A stretch of 28,607 bases of DNA from an uncultured Woeseia sp. (lineage in GTDB: Bacteria; Pseudomonadota; Gammaproteobacteria; Steroidobacterales; Woeseiaceae): contig CALALV010000033.1 in assembly GCA_937925605.1 (NCBI GenBank), positions 1 through 28,607 on the forward strand, in the 5' to 3' direction. The position numbers and the translations under genes were made by a program. This document shows, piece after piece, positions 16,166 to 22,196 of this stretch (its first letter is position 1; every line of letters starts with the position of its first letter). The notes under the pieces are model-generated. The model saw nothing but the letters and a program-made list of their open reading frames with translations. It ran no database searches and had not been told where the DNA came from.

Positions 16166-17092
16166 TCAGCTCGTGCCGAGGCTGCGGCTGATGGGCACCA
16201 CGCCGCCGCGCGGGGAGCGTTGCAGCGTGCTGTACAGCGTGATCCGGACGGTATCAATCCGCACCACGACCTTCAATTGAAAATAGCGGCTGGCGTCGCC
16301 GATCTCCGGCAGCATCTCGGGCGATACCAGCGGCCGGAACGTGTCCTCGACGTCGGCGAACCCCGCCGCTTCGCGTTCGCCGACCAGCCGTTCCACGTCC
16401 GCAGCACCCAGGTTCTCGTCGAGCGACTGCAGCACGGCCGGCGTCGCGGTGTTGACGTTGACGAGCGTGCGGCCGGGCAGTGCTGTGACGTGCGGCAGCA
16501 GGCGCGCCAGCGATTCCTTGTCCATGCCCTCGAGCGCCGCGAGTTCGCTGGCGCTGGTCAGCGGCTGGTTGGCCGTGCGGTAGGGCGGCAGGATGCCGGT
16601 GTAGATGGGATCCTCGGCACCGTCGGGGAACGACGCGTCGAGGTCCGTGTCGATCCAGTCGGCCGCGAGTCCGGCGAAGCGCGGGTCGATGTCGAGCGCC
16701 GCCAGCAGGCGTCGGAACTGCTCCAGGGTTTCCGGATCGACCTCGCCGTCAGCGGTGACGAGGTTGTTCAGGTTGAAGCGGCCCTGCAGGTCGACAATCT
16801 CGCCGAAGACCTCGCCGCCGTCGATCGGCAGACCCGGCAGGTCGCTCGCCCAGATCTCGCCGAGGTGATCGGTCTCGGTGTCCTCCAGGTCCTGGCGCAG
16901 GATGCTCGCGACCCAACTCTCGGCGCCGAGCGCGACCTGCAGCGCCTGGTCGCGCGCCAGCATCACCATCGTGCGGCGCACGTCCAGCGCGTTGTCCCAG
17001 GCCAGATTCGCCGCGACCAGGCCGGCGAGGGCGGTAATCAGCATCGCCGTGATCAGTGCGACGCCACGGTTGCGTGCCGCCTGCAGGCTCAC
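16166..17092 (-). CDS. gspK: Type II secretion minor pseudopilin GspK
   Basis: 308-residue minor pseudopilin that caps the pseudopilus tip together with GspI and GspJ. The class III leader is short (VSLQAARNRG) and processing is expected before VALITAML. Position +5 of the mature protein is Thr instead of Glu, which is normal for GspK and fits a tip subunit. The large helical domain contains DLQGRFNLNNLV, LAADWIDTD, NQPLTSASELAALEGM and LVNVNTATPAVLQSL, all diagnostic of GspK. I chose the GTG at 17092, which overlaps the gspJ stop in GTGA and places the leader correctly; the longer open frame upstream is antisense-like noise. Confidence 0.94.
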   Translation of the reverse strand: MSLQAARNRGVALITAMLITALAGLVAANLAWDNALDVRRTMVMLARDQALQVALGAESWVASILRQDLEDTETDHLGEIWASDLPGLPIDGGEVFGEIVDLQGRFNLNNLVTADGEVDPETLEQFRRLLAALDIDPRFAGLAADWIDTDLDASFPDGAEDPIYTGILPPYRTANQPLTSASELAALEGMDKESLARLLPHVTALPGRTLVNVNTATPAVLQSLDENLGAADVERLVGEREAAGFADVEDTFRPLVSPEMLPEIGDASRYFQLKVVVRIDTVRITLYSTLQRSPRGGVVPISRSLGTS

Positions 17093-17697
17093 GGCGCCAC
17101 CTCGATCAGCCGCCGCAGCTCGCCTTCGGCGGGCAGGCGCAGCAGTATTTCCACCGCGCGCGGCCGCAGCCGCAGCGTCGCACCGGGCGGCTGCGGGCCG
17201 GGTGGCCAGCTTTCCGACCACTCGCCGTTGTCCAGCAGGTAGCGGACCTGCAGGTCTTCCACGTCGTCGAGCAGTTCCACCTCGACCGGTTCGTTGCTGA
17301 CCGTCCGGTCGAGCACGTTCCAGTACGCGCGCACCAGCGTGCCGTCCTCGGTCCACCAGGCGACGCGCTGCAGCGTGCCGCGCGGCAGGGCAGCCGGGTT
17401 GCTCCAGCCGGCGCGCGTCAGTTCGATGCCGATACCCATGAAGCCCGTGTCCAGCGCGCCGTTCGCGTTCTCGCCCAGCGGTTCGCGGACCGGGCGCGGC
17501 GCGAGCTGCAGGAAGTCCTGTTCGAGCAGCTGCATCGTGCGTTGCACAGCCTGCAGCCGAGCCATGCGGTCGCCGAGGATCTCGGCGCTCGCGAGCGTCC
17601 GGTTCAGCGCACCGTAGGCGAGGGCGGCCAGGATCGCGAAGATGGCCATCGCGACCAGCACCTCGATCAACGTCATGCCGCGCGCCCGCGATCTCAT
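17089..17697 (-). CDS. gspJ: Type II secretion minor pseudopilin GspJ
   Basis: 202-residue minor pseudopilin. The leader MRSRARG is followed by MTLIEVLVAMAIFAIL, with Glu at +5 of the mature protein and the usual N-methylation region. Downstream FLQLAPRPVREPLG and WSNPAALPRGTLQRVAWW match the GspJ core, as does the VEDLQVRYL segment. It should form the GspI-J-K tip complex. The ATG at 17697 overlaps the gspI stop (ATGA) and its stop overlaps the gspK GTG, so the three tip subunits are translationally coupled. Cleavage needs a prepilin peptidase encoded elsewhere. Confidence 0.94.
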   Translation of the reverse strand: MRSRARGMTLIEVLVAMAIFAILAALAYGALNRTLASAEILGDRMARLQAVQRTMQLLEQDFLQLAPRPVREPLGENANGALDTGFMGIGIELTRAGWSNPAALPRGTLQRVAWWTEDGTLVRAYWNVLDRTVSNEPVEVELLDDVEDLQVRYLLDNGEWSESWPPGPQPPGATLRLRPRAVEILLRLPAEGELRRLIEVAP

Positions 17698-18170
17698 TCG
17701 TCGGCTCCCGCTTCGTCGCCCTCGTCCTCGCCCTCGCCGTCGTCGCCGGGCACGCCGAAGCTGCTCCAGGCCGCGTTGGCGAGGCCGGGCTGCACCGGTT
17801 CACCGATGAAGCCGGTCACCGTGCGCACAGGGTCGCCGTTCACGGCCAGCGAAACGGTCACGTCGACGCGAAACAGGTTTTCGACGCCGGTCTCCGACAC
17901 GACGGCGGTCCACAGCCACTCCTGGCCGGCATAGCTGACCTCGCCCTCCGTCTCGGTGACGTCCGGGACGACGTTGGCGAGACGCATCTCGGTGATCTGG
18001 TTATGCGCGATCCAGTTGGCCCAGGTCCGCTGCTGCATCGTGATCGCGGCGTCGGCCATCTGGCTGACCGAAGCCGTGATCGCGCCGAGCGACAGGGCCA
18101 CGATCACGAGCGCGACCATGACCTCGATCAGCGTGAAGCCGCGCTGCCCCTGTTCAGTCGGGTTCGACAC
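17694..18170 (-). CDS. gspI: Type II secretion minor pseudopilin GspI
   Basis: 158-residue minor pseudopilin that nucleates the pseudopilus tip. The leader ends QGQRG and the mature protein begins FTLIEVMVALVIVALSL with Glu +5. WIAHNQITEMRLAN is a clear GspI signature. The protein starts with GTG at 18170 and overlaps gspH by 17 bp. Unusually, the C-terminus carries a run of about 16 residues that are nearly all Asp, Glu, Gly and Ala; I do not know this tail from typical GspI proteins, which end soon after the beta-sheet domain. Confidence 0.93.
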   Translation of the reverse strand: MSNPTEQGQRGFTLIEVMVALVIVALSLGAITASVSQMADAAITMQQRTWANWIAHNQITEMRLANVVPDVTETEGEVSYAGQEWLWTAVVSETGVENLFRVDVTVSLAVNGDPVRTVTGFIGEPVQPGLANAAWSSFGVPGDDGEGEDEGDEAGADE

Positions 18171-18765
18171 GGCCGTCGTCCACCTTGACCTCGCCTGCCG
18201 GGTTCACCTCGAGCGCGATGTCGGGAGGCTCGTTGCCGCGCAGCAGTTCGACGCGGAACGGTGTCAGCTGGCCGCTCGACATGATCAGCGCGTGCGGCGC
18301 GTAGCCGGCGCGGTTGTTCTCGTTCATGCCCTCGTCGCCGAGGCGCGCGGCCTCGGCCGGCAACAGCACGCGGCGGTCCTCGAGGAACAGCTCGAAGCGC
18401 AGGTCCTCGGCGAGGCTGCGCGGTCGCAGCAGCTCGTCGCCGCTCACCTCGAACCAGCGCTCGGTGAACGGGTCGTATTCGACGAAGCGGTAGCCGGTCT
18501 GGCGAAATTCGAGACCGAACTCGCGGCCCTGCAGCACGGCCTCGTCGGCGGCGAGCTCGACCAGCGAGGCCATCCGTCGCGCTTCCTGCTGCAGCTCGCG
18601 ATCGTCATCGACCAGCGTCGTCGAGAGCAGAACGACCGACGCGATGATGCCGACGATAACGACGACGACCAGGACTTCGACCAGCGTGAAGCCGGACGCG
18701 CGCCGGCGTCCGCGGCCGTCGAACGCGCGAACGCTATTCGAGATCCCAGTTGCCGATATCGGCAT
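18154..18765 (-). CDS. gspH: Type II secretion minor pseudopilin GspH
   Basis: 203-residue minor pseudopilin. The processing site is ASG followed by FTLVEVLVVVVIVGIIAS with Glu +5. The head contains EARRMASLVELAADEAVLQG and FGLEFRQTGYRFVEYD, which match GspH. The leader is long (25 residues) because the only usable start is the ATG at 18765, preceded by GAGG and lying 32 bp inside gspG; codons between it and the cleavage site offer no ATG, GTG or TTG. The overlap with both neighbours keeps pseudopilin synthesis coupled. Confidence 0.92.
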   Translation of the reverse strand: MPISATGISNSVRAFDGRGRRRASGFTLVEVLVVVVIVGIIASVVLLSTTLVDDDRELQQEARRMASLVELAADEAVLQGREFGLEFRQTGYRFVEYDPFTERWFEVSGDELLRPRSLAEDLRFELFLEDRRVLLPAEAARLGDEGMNENNRAGYAPHALIMSSGQLTPFRVELLRGNEPPDIALEVNPAGEVKVDDGRVEPD

Positions 18766-19186
18766 CTTCGCCCTCGCCGCCGGGGCGACCGTCGCGGCCC
18801 AGCGTGTAGATGTCGATCTCTGCGTTGTTGCCGGGATTCAGGTAGAGGTACTGGTTGCCCCACGGGTCTTTCGGCAGGCGCTCGAGGTAACCGCCCGCTT
18901 TCCAGTTGCGCAGGTTGGGATCGTTCGGCCGCGTGACCAGCGCCTGCAGGCCCTGCTCGGTCGTCGGATAGCTGAAGTTGTCGAGGCGGTAGAACTTCAT
19001 CGCGTTTTCGATGCCGCGGATATCCTGCTTTGCCTTGGTGACCTGCGCCTGGCCGACGCGGCCGATCACGTTCGGTGCAACGATGGCGGCGAGGATGCCG
19101 AGGATGATCACGACCACCATGATTTCGATCAGCGTAAAGCCGCGCTGCCGGCGGATACGCTGACAGCGATGTCGGTTTGCAAACAC
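18734..19186 (-). CDS. gspG: Type II secretion major pseudopilin GspG
   Basis: 150-residue major pseudopilin, the main building block of the periplasmic pseudopilus. The leader ends RRQRG and the mature protein begins FTLIEIMVVVIILGILAAIV. QDIRGIENAMKFYRLDN, YPTTEQGLQALV and YLERLPKDPWGNQYLY are the standard GspG core. The C-terminal loop DGRPGGEGEDADIGNWD is the calcium-binding loop. The start is GTG at 19186, with GGAG 9 bp upstream. It is the first gene of the minus-strand gsp operon; gspC, D, E and F, which normally precede it, are absent here. Confidence 0.97.
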   Translation of the reverse strand: MFANRHRCQRIRRQRGFTLIEIMVVVIILGILAAIVAPNVIGRVGQAQVTKAKQDIRGIENAMKFYRLDNFSYPTTEQGLQALVTRPNDPNLRNWKAGGYLERLPKDPWGNQYLYLNPGNNAEIDIYTLGRDGRPGGEGEDADIGNWDLE

Positions 19187-19260
19187 GTCAGAAAGCTCCG
19201 GAACGGGCCGCGGCGGTCTGTAGCCGGCGGCTGGATTGACTCGTCAGGACAGTAAACGCG

Positions 19261-19269
19261 AGTATACCA
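19261..19269 (-). promoter_or_regulatory. Extended -10 promoter candidate for gspG-N
   Basis: On the minus strand this reads TGGTATACT: the TGn extension plus a hexamer with five of six consensus bases. Transcription would begin near 19254, giving a leader of about 68 bases before the gspG GTG. No good -35 is visible, which extended -10 promoters tolerate. The element lies 4 bp from the rhombosortase ATG, so polymerase bound here could interfere with that gene. Confidence 0.4.
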
Positions 19270-19272
19270 AAC

Positions 19273-19890
19273 ATGGGGTTAAGGCCAGCGCACGGCAACG
19301 GCGGCAGGCGAGGGCGATACGCCGGCTGGGCGCTGCCCGCGGGGCTCGCGCTGGCAGCGATCGCGGCCTCGCTCGCCGGCGAGGCCGCGCGCGAGGCGCT
19401 GCGCTGGTCGCGCCCGGCGCTTGCCGACGGCCAGGCCTGGCGCCTGCTGACCGGGCATGTCGCGCACCTCGGCACCGCCCACCTCGCGATGAACCTGGCC
19501 GCGCTGGCGGTGATCTGGCTGCTGGTCGGACGCCGGCACGGCGTGCGCGCCTGGCTCGCGGTCCTCGCCATCGTCATCGCCACGATCGATGCGGCCTTCT
19601 GGTGGCTGGTGCCGCAGCTCGACTGGTACGTCGGCCTGTCCGGCGTGCTGCACGGACTGCTGGTTGCAGGGCTGCTCGCCGGCCTGCGCGACGCGCCGCT
19701 CGAATCGACGTTGCTGCTGCTCGCCATCGCCGCGAAGCTGGCCTGGGAACAGTTCGCCGGGCCGCTGCCGGGATCGGCGGAGACCGCTGGCGGGCCGGTC
19801 GTCGTCGATGCGCACCTGTACGGTGCGGTCGGCGGGCTGGCGGGTGCGGGCGTCGCGTGGTTTGGGTCGACCCGCTCCCGCTCTATATAA
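19273..19890 (+). CDS. rrtA: Rhombosortase (rhomboid-family intramembrane serine protease)
   Basis: 205-residue polytopic inner-membrane protease of the rhombosortase group, proposed to cleave the GlyGly-CTERM anchor of exported proteins. Hydrophobic segments occur at about 17-37, 68-86, 91-112, 119-138, 143-158 and 182-198. WRLLTGHVAHLGTAHLAMN is the family's N-terminal signature. GLSGVLHG carries the nucleophile Ser-123, and DAHLYGAVGG carries the catalytic His-181. The short length and this His context separate it from GlpG-type rhomboids. The ATG at 19273 has no clear ribosome site. It is divergent from gspG by 86 bp and ends 39 bp before fabD. No GlyGly-CTERM substrate is encoded in the window. 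Confidence 0.87.
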   Translation: MGLRPAHGNGGRRGRYAGWALPAGLALAAIAASLAGEAAREALRWSRPALADGQAWRLLTGHVAHLGTAHLAMNLAALAVIWLLVGRRHGVRAWLAVLAIVIATIDAAFWWLVPQLDWYVGLSGVLHGLLVAGLLAGLRDAPLESTLLLLAIAAKLAWEQFAGPLPGSAETAGGPVVVDAHLYGAVGGLAGAGVAWFGSTRSRSI

Positions 19891-19891
19891 T
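19862..19891 (+). promoter_or_regulatory. Promoter candidate for the fabD cluster
   Basis: A perfect TATAAT (19886-19891) overlaps the rhombosortase stop codon. A poor -35, TTGGGT (19862-19867), lies 18 bp upstream. Transcription would start near 19898 inside a small hairpin (CGGCCT, TCGC loop, AGGCCG at 19895-19910), giving a leader of about 30 bases that still includes the AAGGAG ribosome site of fabD. Confidence 0.5.
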
Positions 19892-19929
19892 GCGCGGCCT
19901 TCGCAGGCCGGACGATCAAGGAGTTGCCA

Positions 19930-20877
19930 ATGTCTTTCGCGATGGTCTTCCCGGGACAGGGCTCCCAGTCGTTGGGCATGCAGGCGGCGCTCGCCGATGC
20001 CTTCCCGGTCGTCGGCGAAACCTATGCCGAGGCTGGCGAGGTGCTCGGCTACGACCTCTGGTCGCTGGTGCAGGACGGCCCGCAGGAGGAACTGGACCGC
20101 ACGGTCGTGACCCAGCCCGCCATGCTGACCGCCGGCATCGCCGCCTGGCGTTGCTGGCGGGCGGCAGGAGGCCCGGCGCCGGCCATCGTCGCCGGGCACA
20201 GCCTGGGCGAGTACAGCGCGCTGGTCGCCGCCGGCGCGCTCGCCTTCGGCGACGCACTGCGCCTCGTCCGGCGGCGCGCGGAACTGATGCAGGGCGCCGT
20301 CGCGGAGGGGCAGGGTGCAATGGCCGCGATACTCGGGCTGGACGACGACGCGGTCGTCGCGGTCTGTGCCGAGGCGGCCGGCGGGCAGGTCGTGACCGCC
20401 GTCAATTTCAATGCGCCGGGGCAGGTGGTCATCGCGGGTGACCGCGACGCCGTCGGGCGGGCCGTGGACGGCGCAAAGGCGGCAGGCGCGAAACGCGCGC
20501 TGCTGCTGCGCGTGAGCGTTCCGTCGCACTCGCCGCTGATGGTGCCCGCCGGCGAGGCGCTGGCGAAGGACCTCGCCGCAGCCGAGTTCGCCACGCCGGC
20601 GCTCGCCGTGCTGAGCAGCGTCGACGTGGAACGCTACGACGCCGCGGCACGCATGCGCGCGGTGCTCGAGGCGCAGGTGTCGAACCCGGTGCGCTGGACC
20701 GATACCGTGCAGGCGATCCTGGCGGCCGGCCAGGACACGCTCGTCGAGTGCGGCCCGGGCCGGGTACTGACCGGCCTCGGCAAGCGCATCGACCGGTCCG
20801 CGACCCACCTGGCACTCGAAGATCCCGACTCGCTCGCCGCGGCTCTGGAGCACTGCGGCGCCGGACAACAGGACTGA
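19930..20877 (+). CDS. fabD: Malonyl-CoA:ACP transacylase
   Basis: Enzyme of 315 residues that loads malonate from CoA onto acyl carrier protein for fatty-acid synthesis. FPGQGSQSLGM opens the protein. The nucleophile is Ser-91 in GHSLGEY, the substrate-carboxylate arginine is Arg-116 in VRRRAELM, and the active-site His-200 is in VPSHSPLM. These positions are one residue off E. coli FabD (92, 117, 201). AGQDTLVECGPGRVLTGL is the usual C-terminal block. The ATG at 19930 has AAGGAG at 6 bp; a TTG two codons earlier was discounted. It heads the fab cluster, but rpmF, plsX and fabH, which often precede fabD in gammaproteobacteria, are replaced here by the rhombosortase gene. Confidence 0.98.
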   Translation: MSFAMVFPGQGSQSLGMQAALADAFPVVGETYAEAGEVLGYDLWSLVQDGPQEELDRTVVTQPAMLTAGIAAWRCWRAAGGPAPAIVAGHSLGEYSALVAAGALAFGDALRLVRRRAELMQGAVAEGQGAMAAILGLDDDAVVAVCAEAAGGQVVTAVNFNAPGQVVIAGDRDAVGRAVDGAKAAGAKRALLLRVSVPSHSPLMVPAGEALAKDLAAAEFATPALAVLSSVDVERYDAAARMRAVLEAQVSNPVRWTDTVQAILAAGQDTLVECGPGRVLTGLGKRIDRSATHLALEDPDSLAAALEHCGAGQQD

Positions 20878-20887
20878 GGATACAAAT

Positions 20888-21643
20888 ATGACGCAGGCTT
20901 TCACCGACAAGCTGCTCGAAGGGCGCGTCGCGCTCGTCACCGGCGCTTCGCGAGGCATCGGCGCCGCAGTGGCTGGCGCGCTGGCGGCCGCCGGCGCGAC
21001 CGTCGTCGGCACCGCGACCAGCGAGAAAGGCGCCGCTGCAATCGGCGATGCTCTCGGCGCGGGCTGCCGCGGCGCAGTGCTGGACATCGCCAGCGCGGAT
21101 TCCGTCGATGCGCTGCTGGCCGAAATCGGCGGCAAGGAAGGCGCGCCGACGATCGTGGTCAACAACGCCGGCATCACCCGCGACAACCTGCTGATGCGCA
21201 TGAAACCCGAAGAATGGGACGAGGTCCTGCACACCAACCTGTCGGGTTGTTACCGGGTCTGTCGCAGCGCCGTCCGCGGCATGATGAAGGCGCGCTACGG
21301 GCGCATCGTCAACATCGCCTCCGTCATCGGGGTCATGGGCAACGCCGGCCAGGCGAACTACGCCGCGGCAAAGGCCGGCATGATCGGCTTCTCCAAGTCG
21401 CTCGCCCGGGAACTGGGATCGCGCAACATCACCGTCAACGTCGTTGCGCCCGGCTTCATCGACACGGACATGACCCGCGTGCTGCCGGAGGCGCAGCGCG
21501 AGGCCATGCTGGCGCAGGTACCGCTGGGGCGGCTGGGCGAACCCGCCGACATCGCTGCGGCCGTGACCTTCCTGGTTTCCGATGCGGCGGCCTATATCAC
21601 CGGCGAAACGCTGCACGTGAACGGCGGCATGCTGATGGTCTGA
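20888..21643 (+). CDS. fabG: 3-oxoacyl-ACP reductase
   Basis: NADPH-dependent reductase of 251 residues that converts 3-oxoacyl-ACP to 3-hydroxyacyl-ACP. The Rossmann motif TGASRGIG (residues 18-25), VNNAGITRDN, and the catalytic Ser-145, Tyr-158 and Lys-162 (in NYAAAKAG) are all present. APGFIDTDMT and the C-terminal YITGETLHVNGGM are typical of true FabG and argue against a generic short-chain dehydrogenase. The N-terminus is about five residues longer than E. coli FabG. The ATG lies 10 bp after fabD, with GAGGA overlapping the fabD stop. A 223-bp gap with promoter-like features separates it from acpP. Confidence 0.98.
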   Translation: MTQAFTDKLLEGRVALVTGASRGIGAAVAGALAAAGATVVGTATSEKGAAAIGDALGAGCRGAVLDIASADSVDALLAEIGGKEGAPTIVVNNAGITRDNLLMRMKPEEWDEVLHTNLSGCYRVCRSAVRGMMKARYGRIVNIASVIGVMGNAGQANYAAAKAGMIGFSKSLARELGSRNITVNVVAPGFIDTDMTRVLPEAQREAMLAQVPLGRLGEPADIAAAVTFLVSDAAAYITGETLHVNGGMLMV

Positions 21644-21682
21644 AGGCCCCGCCACACAGTAGATTGGGGACTACCTTTCACA

Positions 21683-21688
21683 TACAAT
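21683..21688 (+). promoter_or_regulatory. -10 candidate for a separate acpP promoter
   Basis: TACAAT matches five of six consensus bases and lies in the AT-richest part of the fabG-acpP gap. The hexamer 17 bp upstream (TAGATT) is a poor -35. A start near 21695 would give acpP a leader of about 170 bases. acpP commonly has its own promoter because far more carrier protein than enzyme is needed. Confidence 0.3.
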
Positions 21689-21796
21689 ACCGTCCCACGG
21701 CATAGCCGGGGCTTGAATTATCAAGAACTTACGTCTCCGGAGATGAGTTCGTGCCGCGTGCGCGGCCGTGATCGCGGGGAAAGCAAATATCACAAG

Positions 21797-21820
21797 GCAC
21801 GGGCCACGGGGTGGCCATGC
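21797..21820 (+). other. Hairpin in the acpP leader
   Basis: GGCCAC (21802-21807) pairs with GTGGCC (21811-21816) around a GGG loop, flanked by GCA/TGC that can extend the stem across a small internal loop. It lies 47 bp before the acpP ATG, clear of the ribosome site, and has no T-run, so it is not a terminator. It could stabilise the acpP message. Confidence 0.4.
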
Positions 21821-21866
21821 GGGGAGTTCCACCGTTCTGAGGTGTCTTCTGGGAGAAGCTAGCACT

Positions 21867-22109
21867 ATGAGCAGTATTGAAGATCAGGTTAAGAGCATCG
21901 TTGCCGAGCAACTGGGCGTCAAAGAAGAAGAAGTCACGAACGATGCATCCTTCGTCGACGACCTCGGCGCCGATTCCCTCGACACCGTGGAACTCGTCAT
22001 GGCGCTCGAGGAAGAATTCGAGACCGAGATTCCGGACGAGGAAGCCGAGAAGATCACCACCGTGCAGCAGGCCATCGACTTCGTTACTGCGCGTCGCAGC
22101 GAATCCTGA
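21867..22109 (+). CDS. acpP: Acyl carrier protein
   Basis: 80-residue acidic carrier on which fatty acids are built. Ser-37 in the GADSLDTVEL motif receives the 4'-phosphopantetheine arm. The sequence is near-textbook throughout (VKSIVAEQLGV, NDASFVDDLGADSLD, FETEIPDEEAEKI). The ATG at 21867 has a GGGAGAAG ribosome site. A longer in-frame reading from 21768 was rejected because the extra residues are unconserved. A strong hairpin follows within 8 bp of the stop, and fabF begins 87 bp downstream. Confidence 0.99.
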   Translation: MSSIEDQVKSIVAEQLGVKEEEVTNDASFVDDLGADSLDTVELVMALEEEFETEIPDEEAEKITTVQQAIDFVTARRSES

Positions 22110-22116
22110 TGCCAGA

Positions 22117-22150
22117 GCGCGCGCTGCCGGGAGAGTCCGGCCGCGCGCGC
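22117..22150 (+). other. Very strong intercistronic hairpin between acpP and fabF
   Basis: GCGCGCGC (22117-22124) pairs with GCGCGCGC (22143-22150). After a single T/C mismatch, GCCGG (22126-22130) pairs with CCGGC (22137-22141), closing a GAGAGT loop. The hairpin is followed by AGATTTCC, not a T-run, so it is not a standard intrinsic terminator. Its place just after acpP suits a 3'-end stabiliser or partial terminator that would raise acpP output over fabF. Confidence 0.65.
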
Positions 22151-22196
22151 AGATTTCCAAACCCATGACAATGCCAGTTGTCATCCGGATACGACC

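Noticed and set aside
19279..21237. A 652-codon minus-strand open frame opposite rhombosortase, fabD and fabG.
   Set aside because: It spans three well-supported genes and two gene boundaries and shows no domain; a GC artefact.
21768..21866. A 33-residue N-terminal extension of acyl carrier protein.
   Set aside because: Carrier proteins begin where the ATG at 21867 places them, and the extension overlaps the structured leader.
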